Positions 15,612-24,311 of a DNA stretch of 43,582 bases are shown here, piece by piece; position 1 is the stretch's first letter, and each line of letters starts with the position of its first letter. Below the pieces are notes generated by a model. That model did not search any database, was not told the origin of the DNA, and was given only the letters and a program-made list of their open reading frames with translations. A program made the translations under genes and the position numbers. The stretch comes from Thermococcus celericrescens (lineage in GTDB: Archaea; Methanobacteriota_B; Thermococci; Thermococcales; Thermococcaceae), in assembly GCF_001484195.1 (NCBI RefSeq), contig NZ_LLYW01000034.1, positions 1 through 43,582 on the forward strand, given 5' to 3'.

Positions 15612-16727
15612 TCAGACCTTCTCGAATACGATGTCCTCGATCTTGACGTGGGTGAAGACGTTGGCCCCTCCCTGCTCGATGAAGACTCCCTTGGCCTCTA
15701 TCGGCACCGGAAGGTTGGCCGCGAGGACCGCTTCACCCTGGCCGGTAATGCCTCCGAAGGTGTACGTCCACGAGACCTTCGATACCTTGAAGTCTTTGCC
15801 TCCAATGGTCATTGTCCCGTCCGGCTTCACCTCGTAGTTGTACTGGTAGCCCATTACCCCCCAGCTGCCAGTGGTTTCCTGGTAGATGTTCTCATCCTCA
15901 AGGGCGGTCCAGAAGCCGAAGTTGTAGAACCCGTACCAGCTCATGTATATGGACTCTATGTCGGCGATGTTCGAGAGCATGTTTATGTCCCCTTCCTGGT
16001 AGGGGGCCACACTCATCTCGCCGACCGCCGCAGGGTTGTAGAACTCAAAAACCTGGTCCCCGTACTTCATCCATACCCCGACGGTGTTGCCCGCGCCGGA
16101 GTACAGGGAAGCGTAGAGGGTCAGGAAGTCCAGCGACGGGAACAGGAAGAAGGTGTCCGTGTCGGAAGTTCTTTCGGTTACCCAGAGGCGGTACTCAAAG
16201 GTGCTGTTCATATCCTCGGCGTTTATCGGGGTGATCTTTCCGTAGTACTCGTAAACCGCGAACTCCCCCAGGTCTGCCTTCTCCTGCTCCCCGGTCTCCA
16301 TGTCTATCTTGTTGCCGTAAACGTGTATCTTCGTCGGTCTCCTGCTCTTCTCGATCTCGTACTCGTAAATCGGGCCGCCTTCCTCGGTCCGTATCCTGAG
16401 CTTGTACTTTATGGAGGTTATGAGGTACTGCTCACCGTCTATCTGGATCGGGTTGTATGCGTCCCACGGGTTCGCCCATGATGCGTACTCCGATGTGCCA
16501 GTTTCAGTTGTGGTTTCCGGGGTGGTGGTTCCGCTCGGGCTCTCCGTCGTGCTGTATCCTCCTCCGCCCGTGGTTCCGCCGGTTCCCGCGCTGGTGGTGT
16601 GGCTTCCCGCGTCGGTGGGGGACTCGGATGTTGTGGGGCTCTCCTCCCCGCCTCCGAGGCATCCACTAACGCTGACAAAAACCAAAAATACTAGAAAAAC
16701 TACAAGAACAGTTCTAAATTTCTTCAT
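15612..16727 (-). CDS. Secreted lipoprotein with Thr/Ser-rich linker
   Basis: The protein has 371 residues. It starts with a signal peptide (MKKFRTVLVVFLVFLVFVSV) and a lipobox-like SGC with Cys at 23, followed by a Gly/Thr/Ser/Pro-rich linker to about residue 85, which would hold the folded part away from the membrane. The rest is rich in aromatic residues and beta strands (YLITSIKYKLRIRTEEG; MGYQYNYEVKPDG). The domain is not recognised. The ATG follows AAGGAG, and a 17-base palindrome lies just upstream at 16749-16765. Confidence 0.75.
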   Translation of the reverse strand: MKKFRTVLVVFLVFLVFVSVSGCLGGGEESPTTSESPTDAGSHTTSAGTGGTTGGGGYSTTESPSGTTTPETTTETGTSEYASWANPWDAYNPIQIDGEQYLITSIKYKLRIRTEEGGPIYEYEIEKSRRPTKIHVYGNKIDMETGEQEKADLGEFAVYEYYGKITPINAEDMNSTFEYRLWVTERTSDTDTFFLFPSLDFLTLYASLYSGAGNTVGVWMKYGDQVFEFYNPAAVGEMSVAPYQEGDINMLSNIADIESIYMSWYGFYNFGFWTALEDENIYQETTGSWGVMGYQYNYEVKPDGTMTIGGKDFKVSKVSWTYTFGGITGQGEAVLAANLPVPIEAKGVFIEQGGANVFTHVKIEDIVFEKV

Positions 16728-16748
16728 ATTTGTTCAACTCCTTTCTTT

Positions 16749-16765
16749 CTTATATTAAATATAAG
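16749..16765. promoter_or_regulatory. Perfect 17-base palindrome upstream of the lipoprotein gene
   Basis: CTTATATT-A-AATATAAG is a perfect inverted repeat 22 bases before the lipoprotein ATG (minus strand). It overlaps or replaces the expected TATA region, so it could be a repressor operator, or simply a symmetric AT-rich promoter element. Confidence 0.35.
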
Positions 16766-16789
16766 CTTGGACTATTTAAATTTTGGGTG

Positions 16790-17907
16790 TTAACTTTTGG
16801 CATAGAGCCAAAAACCTCCCGTCTCCCCCGAAACCAGCATGAGTTTCCCGTCGTCGCTCAGCTTTATGTAGCCGAGTGAATCGCCTGGAACCTTCACGCT
16901 GAAGACCTCATGGAGGTCCTCCAGCGAGTAGCAATGGATTACGCCGTCCTTCGACGTGACGGCGAAGTTCTCGTTTGCGAAGTATGTGAAGCCCGGCAGG
17001 GTTCCGACGTCCGTGAGGTTCCACGTGAGGACATGAGTGTCTTCACAGTACCAGAACAAGTATCTCTCAGTTGGAATCAAGGTCTATCTGAGCAGTATCG
17101 TCTGGTCGAATGGGTAGTTCCCCTCGGTCAGTAACTTCCCGTCCTCAGAGAAAACCTTCAGCTTCCCGTCCTTGCTGACCAGAAGTTTATCGCGGTAGGC
17201 GATTACCCTGCTTGTGTTGAACGTTAGGATTCTTTCCCCCTCCTTGAAGACGAACGCCCTGTCCTTTTCCGACAGAACGACAAGCCCGGAGTCCGAGACG
17301 GATTTGAGGTCGTAGTCGTCGGGTGTGAGCGGATTTTTGCCCCGTCGCAGTGGAGTTCCTGCTCCGTGGGGGAGACTGTCACCAGGTAGCAGACGTGGTG
17401 TCCGCTCGGCGAGCGGAGCATGTAATCCGCAACCGCGCCGGCTCCCCATCGTCTCTCCTCGCCGGCAAGACCGTCCGAGGAAAAGATTCCTATCCCTGCG
17501 AACCCCCCGTACGACGCCAGAACCCAAGCCCGGTCTCCGACCACTGCGACGCCCGAAACTACCGGCCGTATTTCGCCCTCATTCCTCCTGAGGTTCAGGG
17601 TTGTGTTGCTCCCGTCTGGCTTAACCAGATACAGGAGACCGCGGTTCCAGTCTATGGCCGCTGAGAGGCTTCCGTCCTGACTCAGGTCCATGAATGGTAT
17701 TCCTGTGGTGTCAGCGCTCCAGACTATTTTCATCTTCCAGATTGAGGGCTCCTGCGTTGTAGTGGTTTCGGGCTGACTCGCTGACGGCTGGCTTGACGTC
17801 GTGGGGGAGGGAGAGCCCGTAGTGGCTCCTCTTCCCTCCGTGCAGCCGCTGGCGAGGGCCATGCTGGCTATTAGAAGTGCCAGCAGGATCGCTTTAGTTC
17901 CTTTCAT
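16790..17907 (-). pseudogene. Lipoprotein with beta-propeller-like repeats, broken by a frameshift and a stop codon
   Basis: The gene begins at an ATG at 17907 with GGAGG upstream and encodes a signal peptide with lipobox (LASGC) and a Ser/Thr/Pro linker, then repeats such as IPFMDLSQDGSLSAAIDW and IVWSADTTG typical of WD40 or propeller proteins. After CDGAK the frame is lost at the A-run 17334-17338 (five A on the coding strand where six keep the frame) and continues as NPLTPDDYDLKSVSDSGLVV. A TAG at 17084-17086 then interrupts this frame; protein-like sequence continues beyond it (IPTERYLFWYCED) to the real stop at 16790. A nonsense codon plus an indel makes true decay more likely than error alone. 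Confidence 0.75.
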
Positions 17908-18055
17908 GCAAACCTCCTCCATCACCCTCCAAGAAAGAAAAGCGGGTACTGTGAAATATACACCTACCTTGTACACGAATGTATTAAAAATTTTCCAAGG
18001 CTTCAAACGGCTTTGTAGCTCTAAAAAGGTCGTCTGAATGTCAATAGCTCTCTGA

Positions 18056-18703
18056 TTACGTTTTTCCCAGGATTTCAAAGAAACCGCCCGCCTCCTGCCC
18101 GGCGAGCCTTCCCACGTACGCGGCCAGGTCGAAGACGTGGGAAACCTTTGAGATGATCCCGATGTCTGCCGTTGCGACGGTTTCGAAGGCCTTGAGCTCA
18201 AAATCGGGACTTTTGACAAGTCTCACCTCGGAGTTGACCTCCTCACGGATGAGGGCTTCCTCGGTCAGCCTCTTCACCTCCCCGCTCCTTGGAACCGCCG
18301 AGCCGTAGAAGAACACCACCTTTTCAACGCCCAGCTCTCCAAGGGCGCGGACAATGTCGCCGAGGAGCCTCTCCGTACATTCGTTGAGCCTGTATCTCCC
18401 CTGGTACTTCAAATCCCTCACGAGCCCGTCCTCGCAGAGTATGGCCCGCCCTTCGAGAAGCGACTCGAGGGTTATCAGGACGTTGAAGCCGTCTATCCCG
18501 AGAACCCTGCCCCTGAGCTCTTCCGGTCTTAGGAGCTTTCTCATTACTTCGTCTACCCATTCGTCCGAGAACACGCACCTGGCCAGGAGGTATCGTTCGC
18601 CCTTGGTCAGCCTGTAGTGGTTGGCCACGAATTCAAGGGCATACTTCTTCCGGTAGCCCCTGTTGAGGAGGTACTTCAGGTCGCGGTACGCATCGAGGAG
18701 CAT
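18056..18703 (-). CDS. DUF434 family protein
   Basis: This is a 215-residue protein. The N-terminal 55 residues (LLNRGYRKKYALEFVANHYR, then GERYLLARCVF) match the DUF434 pattern. The rest (RVLGIDGFNVLITLESLLEG; VVFFYGSAVPRSGE; VATADIGII) resembles an alpha/beta nuclease-like or PIN-like fold with acidic residues at strand ends. Function unknown. It follows the HD-domain gene by about 20 bases on the same strand and is probably in its operon. Confidence 0.75.
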   Translation of the reverse strand: MLLDAYRDLKYLLNRGYRKKYALEFVANHYRLTKGERYLLARCVFSDEWVDEVMRKLLRPEELRGRVLGIDGFNVLITLESLLEGRAILCEDGLVRDLKYQGRYRLNECTERLLGDIVRALGELGVEKVVFFYGSAVPRSGEVKRLTEEALIREEVNSEVRLVKSPDFELKAFETVATADIGIISKVSHVFDLAAYVGRLAGQEAGGFFEILGKT

Positions 18704-18724
18704 GGATAAAGAAACGGTGGAAGG

Positions 18725-19495
18725 TTAAATAACCTTCTCCATTACCTCGGTGCCGGTGTGTATCCTGAGCCTGACCTTCCCACCCAGAAGGGAGCTTTTG
18801 ACCTTCTTCGTCAGTATCTCGTCCACCTGGAAGATTCCCGCCGGGTGCTTCATCCATATCTCGATGAGTATCGGTTGCTCCTCGTTTCCTTCCCTTATCT
18901 CCACCCTCTCGATGGCCAGGGCCGAGACGGCGTGGATGTCGACCTTGTCCCTCTTGTGGACGAGCCTGCTCCTTCCGGCCTCCATGTCGCAACCGTCCGC
19001 TATTGTAACGAGCGAGCCCTCGATGGTGGTGCATGGAACCGCCTCGTCGTGGGTGTGGATGGCGTTCAGGGTGAGCGCCTTGAGGAGGAGCGGGTCATCC
19101 GTCCCGAACTCCCTCACGAGCTTCTCTATTATCGGTTCCGCCAGGAGAACGCTGAACTGGTAGTGGTTTATCCTGTGTATCATGTTCCCGGTGTCGTGGA
19201 ACAGCGCTCCAAAGGCCACTATGAACTTGCTCCAGCGGAAGGGCTTGCCGAGTTTCTCGGCCGTCGTCTGGATTCCGAACTTCCTGATGATGTTCAGAAG
19301 CTCCAGCGCGCGCCTGGTCGTGAGCAGAACGTGAATCGGTCCGTGGTCGTTGAAGCCGTAGACGTTCAGAACGATGTAGTTGGTCGTCTCGAAGTAGTAG
19401 TGGTACTCCCTGAATGCCCTCTCGTAGAGCCCGTAGAGCTCCTCGTCGCCGAGGAGTTCTCTAATCTCGCCCAGCAGTTCTTCCTCCGTGTACAT
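18725..19495 (-). CDS. HD-domain metal-dependent phosphohydrolase
   Basis: The ATG at 19495 (GGTGG upstream) gives 256 residues. The HD-domain metal ligands can be followed: H51/H55 (NDHGPIHV), H100-D101 in GALFHDTGN, H107, H147/H149 in AIHTHDE, and D167 in TIADGCDM. Such enzymes hydrolyse nucleotides or cyclic nucleotides; the substrate is not evident. The last 70 residues are beta-rich. The upstream extension to 19609 reads through the PIN gene and is not supported. It forms a minus-strand group with the PIN, DUF434 and aIF2 gamma genes. Confidence 0.85.
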   Translation of the reverse strand: MYTEEELLGEIRELLGDEELYGLYERAFREYHYYFETTNYIVLNVYGFNDHGPIHVLLTTRRALELLNIIRKFGIQTTAEKLGKPFRWSKFIVAFGALFHDTGNMIHRINHYQFSVLLAEPIIEKLVREFGTDDPLLLKALTLNAIHTHDEAVPCTTIEGSLVTIADGCDMEAGRSRLVHKRDKVDIHAVSALAIERVEIREGNEEQPILIEIWMKHPAGIFQVDEILTKKVKSSLLGGKVRLRIHTGTEVMEKVI

Positions 19496-19538
19496 CTTTT
19501 CCACCCAAGGGCGTGGAGAAGAGGGTGTTTTAAGGTTT

Positions 19539-19955
19539 TCACTCCAGCATGCCCTCGAGCTCGAGTATCTTCTTCGAGCGGAGGTAGACGACGGGGATTC
19601 CCATCTCACGGAGGCGTCTCTTCAGCCCCTTGTCGTTGGTGCAGACTATTACTCGCTCGTTCTTTACGGCGAAGTCGAAAATCTGGTCGTCTATAGGCCT
19701 CTCACCAAAGCGGCCCATCTCGACGACCTCGAACCTCTCCGCGAGCTTTTTGGCCATCCTGATGGCCATCAGGTCCTTTCCGCGGGACTTCCTCTCTATA
19801 ACCTCCAGCTCCTGGAGGACGACGTTCGGAACGGCTATTCTGAACCTCACGTCGAGAACCCTGTTCAGCTCGCCGATTATGTCGACGCCGAACTGCCCCG
19901 GAACCAGGAGAAAGTTCGTGTCCGGAATCACCAGCCATTCCCGCCTCTCTGGCAT
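19539..19955 (-). CDS. PIN-domain ribonuclease-like protein
   Basis: This is a 138-residue PIN domain with the four acidic positions expected of metal-dependent ribonucleases: IPDTNFLL near the N-terminus, LQELEVIERK, RPIDDQIFDFA, and VCTNDKGLKRRL. The ATG at 19955 has GGTGAGG upstream. It follows aIF2 gamma closely, an arrangement common in Thermococcales, so a role in rRNA or tRNA processing is more likely than a toxin; no antitoxin-like gene is adjacent. Confidence 0.85.
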   Translation of the reverse strand: MPERREWLVIPDTNFLLVPGQFGVDIIGELNRVLDVRFRIAVPNVVLQELEVIERKSRGKDLMAIRMAKKLAERFEVVEMGRFGERPIDDQIFDFAVKNERVIVCTNDKGLKRRLREMGIPVVYLRSKKILELEGMLE

Positions 19956-19990
19956 CTGCCTCACCGAAAGTTAATAGAAAAGAAGAGGGC

Positions 19991-21223
19991 TCACTCCCTT
20001 ATGAAGCCGTAGCCTATGAGGCGCCACCTTGAGCCGACCTGCCTGCTGATGGCGACCCTGTCGCCGACCTCGGCGCAGATGGGTATCTGGAGCTTGAGCT
20101 CGACCTCGTTCTTCCCCAGGCCGGTGACCAGACCCATGGTTCTCGCGGTTCCGACGTTGAGGAGGAGAACCTCGCGCCTCTTTATGGGCTCGACCTTGAG
20201 CTCCTCCTCGGTTCCCACGACCCTCTCGAGGAGGTGAACCTCAAGCCTGAGGTCATCCCAGACCGGCGGAAGCTGGCCGGGCTTTCCGACAACGTTTCCT
20301 GCCATCAGGTCGCCCTTGGTGAGGTACGGGTCGAGCTTGGTTCCAACGCCGACCAAACCGCCAGGATAGGCCTCTTCGACGAACATTCCTCCCGCCTGGA
20401 GGGAGACTATCTCGGTGGTTATCGGCTCGTACTTTATCCTGCCATGGTCCTCGTAGGGGACGCCGGGGCGAATCTCTATCTCGTCACCGACCTTGAGCTT
20501 GCCCTGGATTATCGAACCGCCGATGACGCCGCCGACGAGCTTCTCGGGCTTGGTTCCCGGCTTGTTGACGTCGAAGCTCCTGAGGATGAGCATCTTGGGC
20601 GGCTTCTTGAGGTCGTGCTTCGGGGTTGGTATGAACTCCTCTATCGCCGCGAGGAGAACGTCAACGTTCGCGCCGTGAAGGGCAGAAATCGGGATTATCG
20701 GGGCGTTCTCGGCAACCGTACCCTTGACGAACTCCTTTATCTCGTGATACCTCTCGATGACCTTCTCCCTGTCAACCAGCTCGATCTTGTTGAGCGCTAT
20801 CACTATGTTCTGGTTCCCGACTATCTGAAGGGCCATGAGGTGCTCCCTGGTCTGGGGCATTATTCCCTCGTTGGCGGCTATGACGAGAACCGCGCCGTCC
20901 ATGAGGGATGCTCCCGCGAGCATGGTGGTCATCAGAGCCTCGTGGCCCGGGGCGTCTATGAAGGAAACGCGCCTCTCGAACTCGGTCTCGTGGCCGCAGT
21001 ACGGGCACACCGGGGAGCTGGAGTACCTGCCGCAGCTCGGGCACTTCCTCATCTCAGCGTCGGCGAAGCCTATCTTGATTGTGATGCCCCTTCTCATCTC
21101 TTCGCTGTGGGTGTCGGTCCAGATACCGGTCAGGGCCCTGGTGAGGGTCGTTTTACCGTGATCAACGTGACCAACCATTCCGATGTTAACTTCAGCCTGT
21201 CTAAACTCCTTCTTCTTTGCCAT
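19991..21223 (-). CDS. eif2g: Translation initiation factor aIF2 subunit gamma
   Basis: The gamma subunit of aIF2 binds GTP and initiator Met-tRNA and delivers it to the small ribosomal subunit. The 410-residue protein has G1 GHVDHGKT (18-25), a zinc knuckle with C61, C64, C73 and C76 (CPSC, CPYC), G3 DAPGH (90-94) and G4 NKIE (145-148), followed by two EF-Tu-like beta barrels. The length is normal. The ATG at 21223 follows a GGGGTGTGA sequence. The PIN gene follows downstream; eS6, usually close by, is separated by an AT-rich two-gene insert. Confidence 0.97.
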   Translation of the reverse strand: MAKKKEFRQAEVNIGMVGHVDHGKTTLTRALTGIWTDTHSEEMRRGITIKIGFADAEMRKCPSCGRYSSSPVCPYCGHETEFERRVSFIDAPGHEALMTTMLAGASLMDGAVLVIAANEGIMPQTREHLMALQIVGNQNIVIALNKIELVDREKVIERYHEIKEFVKGTVAENAPIIPISALHGANVDVLLAAIEEFIPTPKHDLKKPPKMLILRSFDVNKPGTKPEKLVGGVIGGSIIQGKLKVGDEIEIRPGVPYEDHGRIKYEPITTEIVSLQAGGMFVEEAYPGGLVGVGTKLDPYLTKGDLMAGNVVGKPGQLPPVWDDLRLEVHLLERVVGTEEELKVEPIKRREVLLLNVGTARTMGLVTGLGKNEVELKLQIPICAEVGDRVAISRQVGSRWRLIGYGFIRE

Positions 21224-21372
21224 CTTCTCACACCCCTAAGAAGTAGAAACGATGGGCGCTTATTAAGGTTTCTTCACTGTCCCAATGCGGGTGTTCCTGC
21301 ACGTTGGGTGGAACCGGCTTTTAAGCTCCTCCGCTGAGGGGGATGAGTCTAGTATGTTGGGTCTCATGAAGT

Positions 21373-21849
21373 TTACTCGCTCTTGCGCCTGTCACTCGTT
21401 AGGGCCCAGCCCACTATAAAAAGCGAGGATACACTCACCATAAACGCCATTGTCAGAAGATATTCCTCAGGCATATAAGGTGCCTTCTGACATACCCCTT
21501 CGGGGGAGACCTCCCAGGGTGTTAAAATGCTGTTCAGTGGCGTGATGAGTAGTAAGAACGATACGAATGATCCGATGAGGGAGGGTATTCCGATACTCTC
21601 AAGGTTTCCTTTTCCCAGGGATTTCCCGAGGAAGTGCCCAAAGTACAGGAACACCGCAGCAGGAATGAGGAGGTCTAGGTAGAGATTTATCAAGATGCTG
21701 GCTAACCCGGAAGTTCCTTCTTTTTCCATTTCCCCCAATGCTATGGAGACCGTTGTCCAGCCAAGGGCTGAGGTGGAAATAATTAAGGAGAGGAAGACTA
21801 TCATCAGTATTCTCTGGCCTCTCATTCCGGCCACCTTCTGCTTCAACAT
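21373..21849 (-). CDS. Uncharacterised four-helix membrane protein
   Basis: This is a 158-residue protein with about four hydrophobic spans (ILMIVFLSLIISTSALGW; LLIPAAVFLYFGHFLG; IGSFVSFLLLITPL; AFMVSVSSLFIVGWAL). The ATG at 21849 overlaps the stop of the upstream secreted-protein gene (ATGTTGA), so the two are probably translated together. It is more AT-rich than the neighbouring aIF2 gamma gene. No family recognised. Confidence 0.6.
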   Translation of the reverse strand: MLKQKVAGMRGQRILMIVFLSLIISTSALGWTTVSIALGEMEKEGTSGLASILINLYLDLLIPAAVFLYFGHFLGKSLGKGNLESIGIPSLIGSFVSFLLLITPLNSILTPWEVSPEGVCQKAPYMPEEYLLTMAFMVSVSSLFIVGWALTSDRRKSE

Positions 21850-22842
21850 TTGATGGAGTAGTCGCAATGGGCCTTATTCCGGTCTCCGTGCTTCAAGGGA
21901 TAAGACTGCCATGTTTTCTTAATAAGCAGGGGATTAGTGTCCTTCTGACTACTCATCATATGGTTCCAAGTATTGATATATATTTTCCCTGAGTATGGTT
22001 CACTTCCGGTTAGATGAGCTGGCCGGATTGTGAAAAATGTTTGATCACCGCTATAACTTCCGGGGAACTTTGCATTATTTGTTTTCATGTACACGAGATA
22101 GTACTCTGTATCCTCAATCCTCCCAAATCTCCAGAGACGTATAACATCATATGTTTGGTCAATTAGTGGATGATCCTCATCGGCAAATACTAATGTGTAC
22201 TCAATGACTTTCCCCGACTGCGTTTCGTGCACGTACCAGTAAACAGCTATTAGGGGGTTGAGACCCTTCGAGGGGTTAGTCTTGTCACCCTGCGGTAGTA
22301 TGTCAATCCAAGGCTGATAAATTTTAGGAAGAGTCTCTTGAACTTCTGGTGGTACCTGTGAGCTTGTAGTCGCAACTCTCGCTGTATAATCCCTGTTTTC
22401 GAGGATTAGTTGTTCTTCGATCTTTTTGAATTCTCGGCTCTTATATAAATCCCTTAGTATTAGCTCTTCCAGGATTTGTTTTTCACTGGGTGAAAGTTTT
22501 CTCGTGGCTTTTTCTGCGAGCTCTATTAGGGCATCCAAATCATTTTGTGAGACATATCCGTACTTCATGATATTGTTTGTGTATTTTTTCTGACAATCTC
22601 ATGCCAGCTATGTGGATGGGCAACTTCTCAATATCCGTGTAGTACCTCGAGGGCCCTTTGTCATCTAGTGCAACTTTGCTATTGTTATAAACTTTGAATG
22701 TCATCCCATCTAAGGTTACGTATGAAATTATAGTGTGTCCTGATGTAGGCATGGCTGATGTGGCAGTATTCCCAGCCGTCACTCCAACCATCAGCAGTCC
22801 GAGCAGGACTGCTAGCAAAGGCTTCCACTTCACGAGGTTCAC
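21843..22842 (-). pseudogene. Uncharacterised secreted protein, frameshifted at a homopolymer
   Basis: The first part begins at 22842 with a signal peptide (LLAVLLGLLMVGVTAG) and runs to HIAGMRLSEK before leaving frame. The second part (NNIMKYGYVSQNDLDALIEL onward) is in another frame and ends at 21843. The change lies in the T-run 22584-22589: one base fewer would join them into about 332 residues. The second part has a helical stretch and then a beta-rich region with many Trp and Tyr. No family recognised. The gene is AT-rich and paired with the membrane protein downstream, suggesting acquisition as a unit. Confidence 0.6.
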
Positions 22843-23064
22843 CTCTTTGAGGTTTTTGCATTATGCTCTAATCAACTTATCCTTATAAACTTTTCCTTTT
22901 ACTTAACGTAAAAATTCTTTCTTTTTTTTTCGAGTATAAATTTATTCTGAGTTGTGTTTTCCTCTTAGAATGAATCAAAAGAAGCTCAAGTAAAAGAGTT
23001 GCATGGTGATGCACTCGGAGAATTCAAACGCCCGTAGAATGGGGGCAAAGAAAAGGTTTGAAGC

Positions 23065-23442
23065 TCAGAAGACGAGCTTCATGTTAATTTGGACGATCTC
23101 GGGGCTGATGGTGTTGCCCCTGACGGTCTTCTTCCTCCTCTCACCCCTCTCCTTGGGCCTGAAGCCGGGGCCCCTGGAGACGAGGATCTTGACCCTCCTC
23201 GGGCCGTGGACGTCGGGCCTCATGGCGAAGCCGTCCTTGTCAGTTCCGCCGGTTATCCTGAGCTTGACATCGCCCGGAATCTCCTCGCCGAATATCTCGG
23301 TGAGGTTGAGTCCGAGCTCGCTCGCCGGTATCTCCTCTCCAATCCTCTTTCCTATGAGTCTCTCGGCCTCTTCGCCGCTTATCTCGACCTGCCTGGCTAT
23401 GCCGTTCTTCGGGTTGGATATAACGAGCTTAAAGGTCGCCAT
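23065..23442 (-). CDS. rps6e: Ribosomal protein eS6
   Basis: This is a 125-residue small-subunit ribosomal protein. It has the eS6 features [18 protein letters not shown] at the start, [29 protein letters not shown] in the middle and the basic [13 protein letters not shown] and [15 protein letters not shown] near the end. The length is typical of archaeal eS6. GGAGG precedes the ATG. Confidence 0.97.
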   Translation of the reverse strand: MATFKLVISNPKNGIARQVEISGEEAERLIGKRIGEEIPASELGLNLTEIFGEEIPGDVKLRITGGTDKDGFAMRPDVHGPRRVKILVSRGPGFRPKERGERRKKTVRGNTISPEIVQINMKLVF

Positions 23443-23549
23443 TTCCTCCCACCTCCTATGTCATTAGCGGGATTCATTGGGTAAACCCCTTATCCAGTGA
23501 GCGGTGTGGCTTGGCCTTTAAAAAGTTTCCTCTAAAATAAACTGGATGA

Positions 23550-23864
23550 TCAGCCACCGCTGAGGTGGTATAACATCTCCCAAAGCCTGATGGTGTACTC
23601 AACCGTTGGAGGATAACTCTGGACTATTTCGGTGATCTCCATGTTCTTATGGAAGGTTGGGGCGTTTATTGTTTTCATGTATTCTTCGAGGGCTTCTCTG
23701 TTCTGGGCCCGCCATATCGTGTAGCTCCCGCCGTTGAAGTTGTACGAGGCCATGAACTCAATATCACCCGTGGGGGGCAATCGCCTAAAGAAATCGGCCG
23801 CTTCCTTAGTTGCTTTGATGCTCTCTTCCCTTGAATAGTGGTGGGTGACGAGGTACATCGGCAT
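23550..23864 (-). CDS. Small protein with a ferredoxin-like (dimeric alpha/beta barrel) pattern
   Basis: This 104-residue protein has a strand-helix-strand-strand-helix-strand order: MYLVTHHYS, ESIKATKEAADFFRRL, IEFMASYNFNGGSYTIWRA, REALEEYMKTI, and a helical C-terminus. This resembles the DUF3303/EthD-type dimeric barrels, but I cannot assign a family. The ATG at 23864 follows GGAGGTG. Its leader contains an unusual GC-rich structured segment (23906-23975), so it may be controlled at the RNA level. Confidence 0.65.
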   Translation of the reverse strand: MPMYLVTHHYSREESIKATKEAADFFRRLPPTGDIEFMASYNFNGGSYTIWRAQNREALEEYMKTINAPTFHKNMEITEIVQSYPPTVEYTIRLWEMLYHLSGG

Positions 23865-23905
23865 ACGGACACCTCCCAGGTATCAATCAAATTTCATACG
23901 TTCTT

Positions 23906-23975
23906 GCCAGAGGGAGCGCCGCTGGGTGAGAAGGGTCGCTGGCTTCCGGGCGCTCCGGTTGGGATTCACCCAGAC
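23906..23975 (-). ncRNA. Candidate structured leader RNA (pseudoknot or switch)
   Basis: In minus-strand sense, CTGGGTGA (23973-23966) pairs perfectly with TCACCCAG (23929-23922), and GGAGCGCC (23956-23949) pairs perfectly with GGCGCTCC (23920-23913). The two helices cross. A third complement, GCCAG (23943-23939) with CTGGC (23910-23906), crosses both. The GC-rich block lies in AT-rich DNA, downstream of a TATA-like TTTATAATAATATAAGG (24001-24017) and about 45 bases before the start of the 104-residue gene. I do not recognise a known riboswitch. It could be a cis-regulator or a separate small RNA. Confidence 0.5.
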
Positions 23976-24140
23976 AGAACCTGCTGTTTGGATGCTCGTC
24001 CTTATATTATTATAAACATTGTCATCAAAAATCTTGATGTTTGTAAATCATGCTTCGGCACGGGGCGGGGCTCTGGAGGGTGTCAATCACAACTTTTTTA
24101 TATATTGGAGAACCCTACCTCCTTTAAGAGGTGAGAGAAA

Positions 24141-24311
24141 ATGGCAAAGGAGAAGACCACACTTCCCCCGACCGGTGCCGGTCTCATGAGGTTCTTCGAC
24201 GAGGACACCAGGGCGATAAAGATAAGCCCGAGGGGCGTCATTGCGGTGACGCTCATACTCGTGGCCCTGGAGATACTCCTGCACGCCTTTGGTCCGCAGC
24301 TCTTCAGCTAA
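24141..24311 (+). CDS. secG: Preprotein translocase subunit Sec61 beta (SecG)
   Basis: This 56-residue tail-anchored protein of the Sec translocon reads MAKEKTTLPPTGAGLMRFFD, then DTRAIKISPRGVIAVTLILV, then a membrane span ending in LLHAFGPQLFS. The Gly-x-Met-Arg-Phe-Phe-Asp segment, the Pro before the single span and the size are characteristic of archaeal Sec61 beta. GAGGTGA lies at 24129-24135, and a TTTTTATATATTGG box at about 24096-24109. The last bases overlap the convergent PRC-barrel gene. Confidence 0.95.
   Translation: MAKEKTTLPPTGAGLMRFFDEDTRAIKISPRGVIAVTLILVALEILLHAFGPQLFS

Noticed and set aside
15492-16481. A 329-codon plus-strand frame opposite the DUF432 and lipoprotein genes
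   Set aside because: It is antisense to two supported genes, with shadow-frame composition and no promoter or ribosome binding site.
16790-17080. A separate 96-codon gene starting with TTG
   Set aside because: It is in the same frame as the sequence before the TAG at 17084, has no start signals, and continues the same repeat protein.
20234-21337. A 367-codon plus-strand frame opposite aIF2 gamma
   Set aside because: It is antisense to a certain gene, rich in Leu, Asp and Arg in the way of shadow frames in GC-rich DNA.
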